Shown here piece by piece: positions 1 through 8,149 of a DNA stretch of 43,202 nucleotides. The stretch's first letter is position 1. Each line of letters starts with the position of its first letter. The position numbers and the translations under genes were made by a program. Below the pieces are notes generated by a model. The model did no database searches. It had not been told where the DNA came from and worked only from the letters and a program-made list of their open reading frames with translations. The stretch covers positions 1 through 43,202 of the forward strand of contig NZ_VCKX01000084.1 of assembly GCF_005889725.1 (NCBI RefSeq). The letters run 5' to 3'. The DNA comes from Nonomuraea zeae (GTDB lineage Bacteria > Actinomycetota > Actinomycetes > Streptosporangiales > Streptosporangiaceae).

Positions 1-729
1 GTCGGGTCTCGTGGGGCGGCCGGCCGGGGGGCGTCCGACGCGCCGCACGCCGGGCTCGTCCTCGCCGGGCTCGTCCTCCGGCGCGGGCGGCTCGTCCTCC
101 TGGGGCTCGTCCCTGTCGCGCTGCCATTCGGTGGCCGCGCTGCTCTCGACGGGATACACCAGGCGGTAGGGCGCCGTACGCGGGTCCCGCATGGGCGGGT
201 CGTCGTCCCGCTCAGGCTCCTGCTCGGGCGCGGGCTCAGGCACGGGCTCAGGCACGGGCTCCGGCTGCTCCGCCTCGGCGCGCGCCGGCTCAGGCCGCAC
301 GGGCTCGTCCTGCACGGGCTCGGACTGGACGGGTTCGGAATGCACGGGCTCGGGCTGCACAGGCGCGGGCTCGGTTCGCTCGGGCGCGGGGGCGGACCCG
401 AGCGGGCCGCCCGCGACGAGCTTGTCGGGGCGGTTGACGATGCGGCGGGGGCGGCGGCGCGGCTCCGTCTCGGGTTCCGCCGTCGGCGAGCTGTACGGCC
501 TGCGCCCCTTGGGCAGCTCCTGCGGCTCCTCCTCCGGGATGGGGGCGGAGAACGGCGGCATGCCCCAAGGGGAGGTCAGGGGTAAGCCGCGAGCCCGGCC
601 GTCCGTGGGACCGGGTGGAGAGTGCCTGATCCTGGGCTCTTGCGAAGAATGCGGTTCCGACGTGCCCTCGGGATGCGGGTCGTCGTCACCCTGCGGTCGC
701 CGTGGCGTTTCGCTGGGGCCGGAGGCCAC
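1..729 (-). CDS. Pro/Glu-rich low-complexity protein, C-terminus beyond window edge
   Basis: The frame opens with GTG at 729, eight bases after a perfect AGGAGG (743-738), and runs 243 codons without a stop to the left edge, so the C-terminus is missing. The visible part is almost all disordered. It starts with polar and Pro-rich sequence, has a basic patch (RRRPRRIVNRPDK) near residue 95, then acidic five-residue repeats of the type xxEPV, then Asp/Glu/Pro-rich sequence. No catalytic or membrane domain is seen. Such tails often precede a membrane or peptidoglycan domain in actinobacterial proteins, but that domain, if present, is outside the window. The opposite-strand Ser/Gly-rich frame is an artefact of the repeats. 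The function is unknown; the coding call rests on the ribosome binding site and the long open frame. Confidence 0.75.
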   Translation of the reverse strand, partial: MASGPSETPRRPQGDDDPHPEGTSEPHSSQEPRIRHSPPGPTDGRARGLPLTSPWGMPPFSAPIPEEEPQELPKGRRPYSSPTAEPETEPRRRPRRIVNRPDKLVAGGPLGSAPAPERTEPAPVQPEPVHSEPVQSEPVQDEPVRPEPARAEAEQPEPVPEPVPEPAPEQEPERDDDPPMRDPRTAPYRLVYPVESSAATEWQRDRDEPQEDEPPAPEDEPGEDEPGVRRVGRPPAGRPTRPD

Positions 730-741
730 GCGCCGTACCTC

Positions 742-864
742 CTAGTCGAACTCGTCGTACAGGTGGAACTCGTCGAATCTGACCTGGCCAACCGGATCGT
801 GTGCGCGGACGGTAGGTGGATGGTCGCGACCCGCGGACCGTTCCATGGACGCCGTCCGCCTCAT
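742..864 (-). CDS. Possible 40-residue small protein upstream of the Pro/Glu-rich gene
   Basis: An ATG at 864 opens a 40-codon frame that ends in TAG at 744-742. The stop overlaps the AGGAGG that serves the gene starting at 729, a usual arrangement for coupled genes. A GAGGAG lies about 11 nt before the ATG. The product ends in an acidic-aromatic tail (VRFDEFHLYDEFD). An in-frame stop lies just upstream, so it is not the end of a longer gene. I recognise no family. It may instead be untranslated leader. The rest of the gap to 1047 shows only weak hairpins. Confidence 0.35.
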   Translation of the reverse strand: MRRTASMERSAGRDHPPTVRAHDPVGQVRFDEFHLYDEFD

Positions 865-1047
865 GCGGCGTTTCGCTCCTCATACGTTTATCGGACGATG
901 TATCACACGCGCCTACTACTACCCCGTCGCACCGAAACGATCACCTCCGGGAAACCCTCGCCGTTTCCCCCACAGCAACCAGACCAGCATGCTTGAGCCG
1001 GAATTACGAGACCTCTCTAGCGAGATTCCCGGCACCTCTCGCCGGAT

Positions 1048-2034
1048 TTATCCCGAAACAGTGTCTACTGACCGCTTTTTAGCTAGATACAACACACCAA
1101 ACGCATACACCCCGAGCTGCACCACGGTCCCCGTCAACGCCTGCCAGGGCACCGGCACCTTCCCCTGATCCAGTGCGTCGTCCAGCTGCCCGGCCGCGGC
1201 GCTCAATCCGAAGGCCAGCAGGTTGTTCATGACGTGCAGCGCGATCGGCGCCTCCAGCCCCCCGGTCCGCACGGCCAGCCAGCCCATGACGGCCCCGAAG
1301 GAGAACACGTCGATCAGGCCCACCCACGAATACCCGTGCAACGACGCGAACAGCACGGACCCGATCAGGATGGCCCAGATCGGATTGCGCACGTGCACGC
1401 CGACGGCCTGCAGGAACCAGCCGCGGAAGGCGTACTCCTCGGCCGCCGCCTGGAACGGCACCAGCAGCACGAGCACGATGAGCGCCGGCAGGAAGCGTTC
1501 CCATCCGATCCAGCCGAAGATGTCGCCGCCCTGGCCCGACAGGGACAGCGCGACGATCTGCGTGCCCTGCCCGAGCACCAGCGCCAGCACCGCCAGCCCG
1601 GCGCAGCGCAGCAGCCACGGCCAGCGCAGCCGCCCGGCCACGGACGACAGCGTCCCCGGCCGGCGCCGCTGGACGAGCGCCGTCGTGCCGAACACCAGCG
1701 GCAGCACGGGCACGATCGACAGCAGCACGACCACGAGCCCGAAGACCGGGTCGCCGAAGAGCGCTCCCGACGGGTCCATCGGCGCCGAGATGCCGAGCAG
1801 CGAGGCCAGCACCAGCCCCGCGTAGACGACCACCACGCCGATCGCGAAGAACCCGACGGCGATGATCAGCGAGCCGACGATCGCCCGCCACGGATGCGCG
1901 CCGGGAATCCGGGCCAGATGGTCGTAACGCGCCCCGTGCGGCACCGGCAGAAACCAGGACGGACGTTGCGGCTGGTAGGGATAGCCCGGCGGGGGCGCGT
2001 CGTACGGCGGATAAGCCCCTGGATTCTCCTGCAT
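1048..2034 (-). CDS. CPBP (Abi) family intramembrane metalloprotease
   Basis: This 328-residue polytopic membrane protein has the three CPBP signatures in order: EEYAFRG (motif 1, EExxxR), FASLH (motif 2, FxxxH) and HVMNN (motif 3, HxxxN). These supply the glutamates and histidines of the intramembrane active site in the family, which includes CAAX-processing Rce1 relatives and bacteriocin self-immunity proteins. About eight hydrophobic segments follow a Pro/Tyr-rich cytoplasmic leader (PPYDAPPPGYPY), a common actinobacterial feature. The ATG at 2034 is preferred because it keeps that leader; no strong Shine-Dalgarno precedes it. It is divergent from the secreted protein at 2134. The substrate cannot be read from the sequence. 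Confidence 0.88.
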   Translation of the reverse strand: MQENPGAYPPYDAPPPGYPYQPQRPSWFLPVPHGARYDHLARIPGAHPWRAIVGSLIIAVGFFAIGVVVVYAGLVLASLLGISAPMDPSGALFGDPVFGLVVVLLSIVPVLPLVFGTTALVQRRRPGTLSSVAGRLRWPWLLRCAGLAVLALVLGQGTQIVALSLSGQGGDIFGWIGWERFLPALIVLVLLVPFQAAAEEYAFRGWFLQAVGVHVRNPIWAILIGSVLFASLHGYSWVGLIDVFSFGAVMGWLAVRTGGLEAPIALHVMNNLLAFGLSAAAGQLDDALDQGKVPVPWQALTGTVVQLGVYAFGVLYLAKKRSVDTVSG

Positions 2035-2133
2035 CTATACATTCTGTCCATCTGGTGCGCATTAGTTCACAGACGGTCCACCCTTTTAGGCGGATGCTCA
2101 GAGGCGTAGGCATTTCAACCCTGGGAGCAGTCC

Positions 2134-2847
2134 ATGTCAAGGCTGGGACCTTTCATCACCCTCGCGGCGGGAGCAGTGCTCGCCCTGGGGCTGGGTGTCG
2201 CCAGCATCACCGCGACACCCGCGGCCGAGAACACGGCCGCCGGCACCGCTGCGGAGGCGCCTTCTGGAGAGGAGAGCCCCGCAGAGCAGAACACCGCGGA
2301 GGAGAACACCGCGCAGCCGTCCCCCACCAATACCGAGGCGAAGAAGATCGCCAAGGCCGACTACGGCGGCCGCGTCAAAGGCAACGGCGGCCTCATCGCG
2401 ATCTCGATCAGGAACGGCAAGGCCGTCGGCTACTTCTGCGACGGCAAGACCGAGTCCTGGTTCAAGGGCAACGAGTCGGACGGCGACCTGAACCTGACCG
2501 GCGTCGCCAACCCCAAGTCCACCGTGACGGCCGAGCTGGGCGGCGGCCAGGCCAAGGGCTGGGTCGCGGTCGGCGGCAGGAAGTGGAGCTTCGTCGCGCC
2601 CACGATCGTCAAGCCGTCGGGCCTCTACCGGGCCACCGCGCTCGTCAGGGGCGCCAAGCTCAGGGCCGGCTGGATCCTGGTCAAGAACCCGGCGGGCGGC
2701 TACTACCAGGTCGGCACCGCCTTCGTCGGCGAGGAGCAGTACGACATCCCCGAGCTGAACAGCGACCAGCCCACCGCGCCCGTGACGGTGGACGACACCA
2801 CGGTCTACCCGAAGGACGTCGACGGCTTCATCGAGGAGATGCAATGA
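2134..2847 (+). CDS. Secreted protein of unknown function, paired with DUF6529 gene
   Basis: The 237-residue product begins with a signal-peptide-like segment (hydrophobic residues about 6-28). An Ala/Glu/Pro/Thr-rich linker follows to about residue 70, then a beta-rich domain of about 165 residues with Gly-Lys-Gly turns and one visible cysteine (YFCDG). No catalytic motif is seen. A GGGAG lies 7 nt upstream of the ATG. Its stop overlaps the start of the next gene (ATGCAATGA), so the two are translationally coupled and probably act together at the membrane. The outer-face location is inferred from the signal peptide. I do not recognise the domain. Confidence 0.8.
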   Translation: MSRLGPFITLAAGAVLALGLGVASITATPAAENTAAGTAAEAPSGEESPAEQNTAEENTAQPSPTNTEAKKIAKADYGGRVKGNGGLIAISIRNGKAVGYFCDGKTESWFKGNESDGDLNLTGVANPKSTVTAELGGGQAKGWVAVGGRKWSFVAPTIVKPSGLYRATALVRGAKLRAGWILVKNPAGGYYQVGTAFVGEEQYDIPELNSDQPTAPVTVDDTTVYPKDVDGFIEEMQ

Positions 2848-3386
2848 CCGCCCTACCGCAGCAGTCCCGTGGCGTGACCACGTTGCTCGTGCCGTTGCTG
2901 ATCGGCGGTCTGGTGGTGGTCGCGCTGGGCGTCTTCGGGCGGGCGCACACGCCCACCGGGTTCGCCGTGGGCGTGGCCGGGTTCTCGGCCGCGCTGCCGA
3001 TGAAGGTGTGGCTGACGACGGGGGCGTTCGTCCTGGCGATCGTCCAGGTCGTCTCGGCCCTGTCGATGTGGGGCAAGCTCGGGATCACCATCCCGCCGGC
3101 CGTGCACCGCTGGTCGGGGCGGCTGGCGTTCCTGCTGACGATCCCGGTCGCCTTCCACTGCCTCTACGCGCTCGGCCTGCAGTACGACGTGCCGCGAGTG
3201 CTCGCGCACTCGCTGCTCGGGTGCTTCTTCTACGGCGTGTTCACCGCGAAGCTGCTCGCGCTCCCCAAGCGCGACACTCCCGGCTGGACGCTGCCGGTGT
3301 TCGGCGGGCTGGCCTTCACGGCGCTCATCGGCCTCTGGCTGACGTCGTCGTTCTGGTTCTTCACCGCGATCGGCTTCAAGGTGTGA
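2844..3386 (+). CDS. DUF6529-like small polytopic membrane protein
   Basis: The product is 180 residues with about five hydrophobic helices. The start ATG (2844) lies inside the last codons of the secreted-protein gene. Histidines occur at or near helix ends (VHRWSGR, FHCLYAL, AHSLLG), a pattern that recalls b-type cytochrome or ferric-reductase-like haem ligation, although no defining signature is present. I place it in the DUF6529 group from memory of actinobacterial annotations. The 3' end overlaps the convergent CoA-ester lyase by 11 bp. Transport, electron transfer or a structural role for its secreted partner all remain possible. Confidence 0.75.
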   Translation: MTALPQQSRGVTTLLVPLLIGGLVVVALGVFGRAHTPTGFAVGVAGFSAALPMKVWLTTGAFVLAIVQVVSALSMWGKLGITIPPAVHRWSGRLAFLLTIPVAFHCLYALGLQYDVPRVLAHSLLGCFFYGVFTAKLLALPKRDTPGWTLPVFGGLAFTALIGLWLTSSFWFFTAIGFKV

Positions 3387-4308
3387 AGCTCTTGGTACGG
3401 GCGAGCCCCGCGGCCCGCCCCTTGGCGGCGACGACGAGCGCCATCTTGCGCGAGGCCTCGTCGATCATCTCGTCGCCGAGCATGACCGCGCCGCGCTTCT
3501 CCACCGAGGTGTAGTAGTCGTACGCCTCCAGGATGAGCTCGGCGTGGTCATAGTCCTCCTGCGCCGGGGAGAACACCGCGTTGGCCGCGTCGACCTGTCC
3601 GGGGTGGAGCACCCACTTGCCGTCGAACCCGAGGGCGGCGGCCCGCCTGGCCACCCGCTCGAAGCCTTCGACGTCCTTGATCTGCAGGTAGGGGCCGTCG
3701 ATCACCTGGAGGTCGTGCATCCTGGCCGCCATCAGCAGCCGCATGAGGATGTAGTGGTAGGCGTCGCCCTCGACGTAGCCGGGCGGCTGCTCGCCGACGA
3801 CGAGCGTACGCATGTTGATGGACGCCATGAAGTCCGCCGGGCCGAACACCAGCGTCTCCAGCCGCTTGGACGACCCGGCGATGGCGTCCACGTTGACCAG
3901 GCCGCGGGCGTTCTCGATCTGCGCCTCGATGCCGATCCGGCCGACCTCGAAGCCCATGGTCTTCTCGATCTGGGTGAGCAGGGTGTCGAGCCAGACGACC
4001 TCCGTGGAGTCCTGCACCTTGGGCAGCATCACGCAGTCGAGGTGCTCGCCCGCGCCCTCGACGATCGCGATCACGTCCCGGTACGTCCACTGCGTCGTGA
4101 GGTCGTTGACCCTGACCACCCGGGTCTTGCCCGACCAGTCGCCCTCGCGCAGGGCGGCCACGATGTTCTCGCGCGCCTTCTCCTTGGCCAGCGGCGCGAC
4201 GGAGTCCTCCAGGTCGAGGAAGACCTCATCGACGGGCAGGGTCTGGGCCTTCTCCAGGAACCGGGGGTTGCTGCCGGGCACGGCGAGCACGGAACGACGT
4301 GAGCGCAT
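3376..4308 (-). CDS. HpcH/HpaI aldolase / citrate-lyase beta (CitE-like) CoA-ester lyase
   Basis: The 310-residue protein has the CitE-like barrel. It opens with RSVLAVPGSNPRFLEKA, followed by DEVFLDLEDSV (metal-site acid), then IEAQIENARG with the conserved glutamate, and FGPADF near residue 165, an aspartate region that binds Mg2+. The C-terminal HPGQV segment is typical of malyl-CoA, citramalyl-CoA and methylmalyl-CoA lyases. These enzymes cleave beta-hydroxyacyl-CoA to acetyl- or propionyl-CoA plus glyoxylate or pyruvate. The exact substrate is not readable, and no ethylmalonyl-CoA pathway genes lie beside it. I chose ATG 4308, not GTG 4314, because TAGCGT (4320-4315) sits 6 nt before the ATG, fitting a leaderless transcript. 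Confidence 0.88.
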   Translation of the reverse strand: MRSRRSVLAVPGSNPRFLEKAQTLPVDEVFLDLEDSVAPLAKEKARENIVAALREGDWSGKTRVVRVNDLTTQWTYRDVIAIVEGAGEHLDCVMLPKVQDSTEVVWLDTLLTQIEKTMGFEVGRIGIEAQIENARGLVNVDAIAGSSKRLETLVFGPADFMASINMRTLVVGEQPPGYVEGDAYHYILMRLLMAARMHDLQVIDGPYLQIKDVEGFERVARRAAALGFDGKWVLHPGQVDAANAVFSPAQEDYDHAELILEAYDYYTSVEKRGAVMLGDEMIDEASRKMALVVAAKGRAAGLARTKSFTP

Positions 4309-4314
4309 GCGCAC

Positions 4315-4380
4315 ACGCTAACGGCTGCGCCGCCCGGTCGGCAGCGAGCCCTCCGCACGGGCCGGTTCTGTGACTACAGT
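4315..4380. promoter_or_regulatory. Divergent pair of leaderless promoters
   Basis: Two -10 boxes face away from each other. TAGCGT reads on the minus strand (4320-4315), 6 nt before the lyase ATG. TACAGT reads on the plus strand (4375-4380), 7 nt before GTG 4388. Neither start has a Shine-Dalgarno. No convincing -35 hexamers are visible. Confidence 0.55.
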
Positions 4381-4387
4381 TCGAGCT

Positions 4388-4777
4388 GTGAGCGACAACA
4401 CCGCACCCGCCGAGGCGGCCATCGAGGAGGGCGCCAAGAAGTCCGGCATCCTCTGGCTCACCCTCGACCGCCCCCGGCTGGCCTGGCACGCCTGGCACGA
4501 AGGCGCGATCTACCTGGTGACCGGCGACGGTGAGCAGCAGCTGCCCGGCCTCGACGCGCTCGACCGGGTCCACGTCACCCTGCGCAGCAAGGACAACGGG
4601 GCCAGGCTGGTGGAGTTCGAGGCGGCGGTGGCGGTGGTGGACCAGGCCGCGGCGGCCGACGCCGTGGCGGTGCTGGCCAAGGAGCGGCTCAACGCCCCCG
4701 ACAGCGAGCACCTCACCGAGCGCTGGGCCCGCGACGCCACCGTCCTGCGACTCACGCCCGAGCGACCCGAGCGCTGA
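4388..4777 (+). CDS. Conserved small soluble protein, possibly split-barrel flavin-binding-like
   Basis: The product is 129 residues with no signal peptide or membrane segment. The pattern after residue 20 (ILWLTLDRPRLAWHAWHEGAIYLVTG, then VTLRSKDNGARLVEF) looks like strands of a pyridoxamine-phosphate-oxidase-like split barrel. Length and strand order are the only support, so the family is tentative. The start is GTG 4388, since TACAGT lies 7 nt upstream and no Shine-Dalgarno is present; an in-frame GTG at 4370 would lie upstream of that promoter. It is convergent with the EamA gene, 6 bp away. Confidence 0.7.
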   Translation: MSDNTAPAEAAIEEGAKKSGILWLTLDRPRLAWHAWHEGAIYLVTGDGEQQLPGLDALDRVHVTLRSKDNGARLVEFEAAVAVVDQAAAADAVAVLAKERLNAPDSEHLTERWARDATVLRLTPERPER

Positions 4778-4783
4778 AGGGGC

Positions 4784-5746
4784 TCAGGGCTCGGCGGTGA
4801 CGCCGACCGGCCGCGCCTCCAGGCCCGGCTCCACCGGTACGGCGGGGGCCGCGGCGGTGGAGCTCTGGGCGAGGAGCGCGCCCGACAGCAGGATCAGGCC
4901 GCCCACGATCTGGAAGACGCCGAGCGTCTCGCCGACCAGCGCCCACGCCACGACCGCGCCGCCGATGATCTCCAGGGACGCGACGGTCGCGCCGACCGCG
5001 GCCGAGAGCCGCCGCACGGCGTTCACCCCCAGGATGTACGCGACCACGGTCGAGATCAGCACCATCCACAGGTACGCCCCCAGCACCGGCAGCGCCCGGC
5101 CGCCATCCGGCGTGACGGTGACGGTGAAGGCGTCCCAAGGGATGTTCCACGGCTGGGCGAACGGGATCAGCACCGCGGCCGCCCCCGTCATCCCCCACGC
5201 GATGAGGCCGAGCGGGTCCACGTCGTCCCCGAAGCTATCGTTCATCAGGAAATATCCGGCGCAACACGCCCCGGCCAGCAGGCCGAGCAGCAGGCCCAGC
5301 GCGTCCACCCGCATCCCCTGCCAGAACTCGACGACGATCGCGAGCCCGGCGACCGCGAGGACGGCGCCGACGTACGCGGGCCTGGCCAGCCGGACCTTCC
5401 TGACGAGCCGCACCCACGCCACCACCATCACCGGAGCCATGAACTCCAGCAGCAACGCCACCCCGACCGGCAGCCGGGTGATCGCCACGAAGTAGAGGGA
5501 CTGCACCCCGGCCACCGCCATGACCGCGTACAGGCCGAAGAACGGCAGCCTGGACCTCGGGATGCGCAGCGCCCGCGGCTTCACCACGGCCAGCACCGCG
5601 ACGAGCAGCAGCCCGGCGCCCGCCATCCGCGTCCACACGGCCTCGATGGGCGCCAGCCCGGCCGCGATGAGGTATTTGGCCATCGGCCCCGAGAACGCGA
5701 AACACCACGCGGACACGAACGCGAGCCCGAGTCCCGCATACCTCAT
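4784..5746 (-). CDS. EamA/DMT-family ten-helix transporter
   Basis: The 320-residue protein has two EamA repeats, each with about five transmembrane helices, the usual size for the drug/metabolite transporter superfamily. Recognisable pieces include an N-terminal helix with WCFAFSGPMAKYL, the RLPVGVALLLEFMAPV segment of repeat 1, and ATVASLEIIGGAVVAWALVGE near the end of repeat 2, a position conserved in EamA proteins. Such carriers usually export amino acids, nucleosides or other metabolites; the substrate cannot be told. The C-terminal 25 residues are Ala/Pro-rich. An AGGTGG lies about 8 nt before the ATG. Confidence 0.88.
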   Translation of the reverse strand: MRYAGLGLAFVSAWCFAFSGPMAKYLIAAGLAPIEAVWTRMAGAGLLLVAVLAVVKPRALRIPRSRLPFFGLYAVMAVAGVQSLYFVAITRLPVGVALLLEFMAPVMVVAWVRLVRKVRLARPAYVGAVLAVAGLAIVVEFWQGMRVDALGLLLGLLAGACCAGYFLMNDSFGDDVDPLGLIAWGMTGAAAVLIPFAQPWNIPWDAFTVTVTPDGGRALPVLGAYLWMVLISTVVAYILGVNAVRRLSAAVGATVASLEIIGGAVVAWALVGETLGVFQIVGGLILLSGALLAQSSTAAAPAVPVEPGLEARPVGVTAEP

Positions 5747-5829
5747 CGCACACCACCTGCGGAGTAATTACCGTTAAGAACGGTTGATACTGACATGTCG
5801 GGTGACCGAGGCGCAATGGACAGCACTGT

Positions 5830-5835
5830 TAGCCT
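5830..5835 (+). promoter_or_regulatory. Leaderless -10 box for MgtE_N/CBS gene
   Basis: TAGCCT is followed by 6 nt and GTG 5842, with no Shine-Dalgarno between. Confidence 0.5.
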
Positions 5836-5841
5836 GACCAC

Positions 5842-7092
5842 GTGCAGATCTTCGTGGCCCGGCTGCCGGGAACCCCGGTGTTCGACCCAGCGGGCGACAA
5901 GATCGGCCGCGTCCGCGACCTGGTGGTCGGCCTGCGCATCGGCCGCCGGCCCAACGTGCACGGCCTGGTGGTGGAGGTGCAGCCCCGGCGCCGGGTGTTC
6001 CTGCCCATCACCCGGGTGCGCCGCATCGAGGCCGGATCGGTGGTCTTCACCGGCCGGCTCAACATGCGCAGGTTCGAGCAGCGCGACACCGAGACGCTGG
6101 TCATCGGCGAGATGCTGGACCTCGAAGTGCGCCTCGGCGACCAGCCCATGACCGTCTACGACGTGGCCATGGAGGAGGTCAAACCGTCCGCCTGGGAGAT
6201 CACCAAGGTGGCCCTCTACAAGGGCAGGCGGCGCGAGCCCCGTACGGTCGCGTGGAGCGAGGTGTCCGGGTTCGACAAGCTGCAGAAGGACCAGGGGGCG
6301 GCCGGGCTGATCGCCGCGTTCGAGACGCTGCGGGCCGCCGACATGGCCAGCGCCCTGCACGAGCTGCCGAGCAAGCGCCGGGTCGAGATCGCCCGCGCCC
6401 TGAACAACGACCGGCTCGCCGACGTGCTCGAAGAGCTGCCGCCCGACGACCAGATCGGCATCCTCGACACCCTGGAGCCGGAGCGCGCGGCCGACGTGCT
6501 GGAGGAGATGGGCCCGGACGACGCCGCGGACCTGCTGCACGACCTGCCGGAGGAGCAGGCGGCCAAGCTGCTGGCGCTGATGGAGCCGCGGGAGGCCGCG
6601 CCCGTGCGGCGGCTGCTGCCCTACCCCGACGACAGCGCGGGCGGCGTGATGACCAGCGAGCCGGTGGTCCTGCCGCCCAACGCCACGGTGGCCGAGGCGC
6701 TCGCGCACATCAGGCAGCACGACCTGACGCCCGCCGTCGCCGCCCAGGTCTACGTGACCAGGCCGCCGACGGAGACGCCGACCGGCACGTTCCTGGGCGT
6801 CTCGCACTTCCAGCGGCTGCTGCGCGAGCCGCCGTCCACGCTGCTCGGCAAGGTGCTCGACCCCTCGATCGACCCGATCAGGCCGGAGTTCACGCTGCTC
6901 CAGGTGACCTACTACCTGGCCCACTACAACCTGCTGGCCGCGCCCGTGGTCGACGGGCTCGGCCGGCTCCTGGGCGCGGTGACGGTCGACGACGTGCTCG
7001 ACCACCTGCTTCCCGAGGACTGGCGCGAGGCGGCCGGCGGCAGGGACGACGAGCAGGACGACGGGGACGACCGTGAGGGAGGCCGATCGTGA
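5842..7092 (+). CDS. PRC-barrel, MgtE N-terminal and CBS domain protein without membrane part
   Basis: The 416-residue product combines a PRC-barrel-like N-terminus (residues 1-145), an MgtE_N superhelical domain (about 150-265, with repeated short helices such as ADVLEELPPDDQIGILDTL and AADVLEEMGPDDAADLL), then two CBS motifs (about 270-400, starting SAGGVMTSEPVVLPPNATV). It lacks the five-helix Mg2+ channel of full MgtE, so it is a cytosolic sensor-like protein. In MgtE the N and CBS domains bind Mg2+ and gate the pore, and CBS pairs often bind adenine nucleotides. The gene overlaps the DUF1003 membrane protein by 4 bp (GTGA), which suggests the pair works together in ion homeostasis; that role is inferred. 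From memory the pair resembles Rv1232c-Rv1231c of M. tuberculosis. Confidence 0.85.
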   Translation: MQIFVARLPGTPVFDPAGDKIGRVRDLVVGLRIGRRPNVHGLVVEVQPRRRVFLPITRVRRIEAGSVVFTGRLNMRRFEQRDTETLVIGEMLDLEVRLGDQPMTVYDVAMEEVKPSAWEITKVALYKGRRREPRTVAWSEVSGFDKLQKDQGAAGLIAAFETLRAADMASALHELPSKRRVEIARALNNDRLADVLEELPPDDQIGILDTLEPERAADVLEEMGPDDAADLLHDLPEEQAAKLLALMEPREAAPVRRLLPYPDDSAGGVMTSEPVVLPPNATVAEALAHIRQHDLTPAVAAQVYVTRPPTETPTGTFLGVSHFQRLLREPPSTLLGKVLDPSIDPIRPEFTLLQVTYYLAHYNLLAAPVVDGLGRLLGAVTVDDVLDHLLPEDWREAAGGRDDEQDDGDDREGGRS

Positions 7093-7556
7093 CGATCGAA
7101 CGACTCGACCAGCCCAGGGCGCTGCGCCGCTCGCTGCGGCCGCACTACGACCCGGAGGCGTTCGGCCGCCTCTCCGAACGGATCGCCCGATTCCTCGGCA
7201 CCGCGCGGTTCATCGTCTACATGACCGTGTTCGTGGCCGTCTGGGTGATCTGGAACATCGCCGCGCCGGCCTCGCTCAAGTTCGACCCCTACCCGTTCAT
7301 CTTTCTCACGCTGATGCTGTCGCTGCAGGCCAGCTACGCCGCGCCGCTCATCCTGCTGGCCCAGAACCGGCAGGACGACCGCGACCGCGTCCAGTACGAG
7401 CAGGACCGCGAGGTCGCGGAGCGCAACCAGGCCGAGATCGAATATCTGACGCGCGAGATCGCCGGGCTGCGCCTGGCGCTGAACGAGGTCGCCACCCGCG
7501 ACTACCTGCGCTCCGAGCTCGGGCACCTGCTGGAGGAGCTCAAGGAGCGCCACTGA
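7089..7556 (+). CDS. DUF1003 membrane protein
   Basis: The protein is 155 residues with two central transmembrane helices (about 41-60 and 72-92) and a charged C-terminal coiled coil (about 95-150). The FxxxxxxWVIWN and DPYPFIFLTLMLSLQASYAAPLI segments are the hallmark of the DUF1003 family. The start GTG (7089) overlaps the stop of the MgtE_N/CBS gene, giving translational coupling. Function is not established for the family. Here the coiled coil may dock the soluble partner to the membrane, which is inference. Confidence 0.88.
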   Translation: MTIERLDQPRALRRSLRPHYDPEAFGRLSERIARFLGTARFIVYMTVFVAVWVIWNIAAPASLKFDPYPFIFLTLMLSLQASYAAPLILLAQNRQDDRDRVQYEQDREVAERNQAEIEYLTREIAGLRLALNEVATRDYLRSELGHLLEELKERH

Positions 7557-7569
7557 CGCCTCTCAGGCG

Positions 7570-8025
7570 TTACGCGTCACCGTCGAGTTTGCCGAGCATC
7601 TCACGCACCTGACCGATCTCCGCCGCGCCCAGCAGGTCGAGGAACTGGGTCCTGATGCCGCGCAGGTAGGTGGGGGTCGCCTCGGCCAGCCGGGCCGCGC
7701 CGGCGTCGGTCAGCACGGCGAACAGCCCGCGCGCGTCGTCCGCGCACGCCTGCCTGGCGACCAGCCCGTCCCGCTGTAAACGGTCGATGAGCCTGGTCAG
7801 GCCGCTGCGGGAGAGCAGGACGCGCCCGGCCAGATCATTCATGCGCAGCCGCCGCTCGGGCGCCTCGGCCAGCTGCATGAGCACCTCGTACGACGCGAGC
7901 GGCAGATCGTGGGCGACGAGGAGCTCCGCCTCGAGATGGCGGGCGATGCGCACCTGGGCGCGCTGCAGCATCCGCCAGACGGCCAGCTCCTCGACGGTCA
8001 GTCCCTCGTCGCGCAGAAGAGTCAC
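7570..8025 (-). CDS. MarR-family transcriptional regulator
   Basis: The product is 151 residues, the normal MarR length. The winged helix spans about residues 45-105: LPLASYEVLMQLAEAP, then the recognition helix LSRSGLTRLIDRLQRDGLVAR, then the wing. Helices at both ends form the usual dimer interface. MarR proteins repress neighbouring genes until a phenolic or other small ligand is bound; the ligand here is unknown. It is convergent with DUF1003 and divergent from mrp, so either could be a target along with its own gene. Start is GTG 8025, 6 nt after TAAGGT. Confidence 0.88.
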   Translation of the reverse strand: MTLLRDEGLTVEELAVWRMLQRAQVRIARHLEAELLVAHDLPLASYEVLMQLAEAPERRLRMNDLAGRVLLSRSGLTRLIDRLQRDGLVARQACADDARGLFAVLTDAGAARLAEATPTYLRGIRTQFLDLLGAAEIGQVREMLGKLDGDA

Positions 8026-8031
8026 GGAGTA

Positions 8032-8037
8032 ACCTTA
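8032..8037 (-). promoter_or_regulatory. Leaderless -10 box for MarR gene
   Basis: TAAGGT on the minus strand, 6 nt before GTG 8025, with no Shine-Dalgarno. Confidence 0.5.
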
Positions 8038-8149
8038 AGACGTTGTTGCACAGACATCTAACAGCACGGATTAACCCAGCGGGGCCTTCGGTTCATACCA
8101 TGGAGGGGCATCCTCACTGGCGTCCAGCGCCTGTCACACATATACCGAC

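Noticed and set aside
191..745. Plus-strand Ser/Gly-rich 184-codon frame
   Set aside because: It is the complement of acidic xxEPV repeats; the minus frame has a perfect ribosome site and stays open to the edge.
5743..7005. 420-codon open frame antisense to the MgtE_N/CBS gene
   Set aside because: No recognisable domain, low-complexity composition, and the plus-strand gene is well supported.
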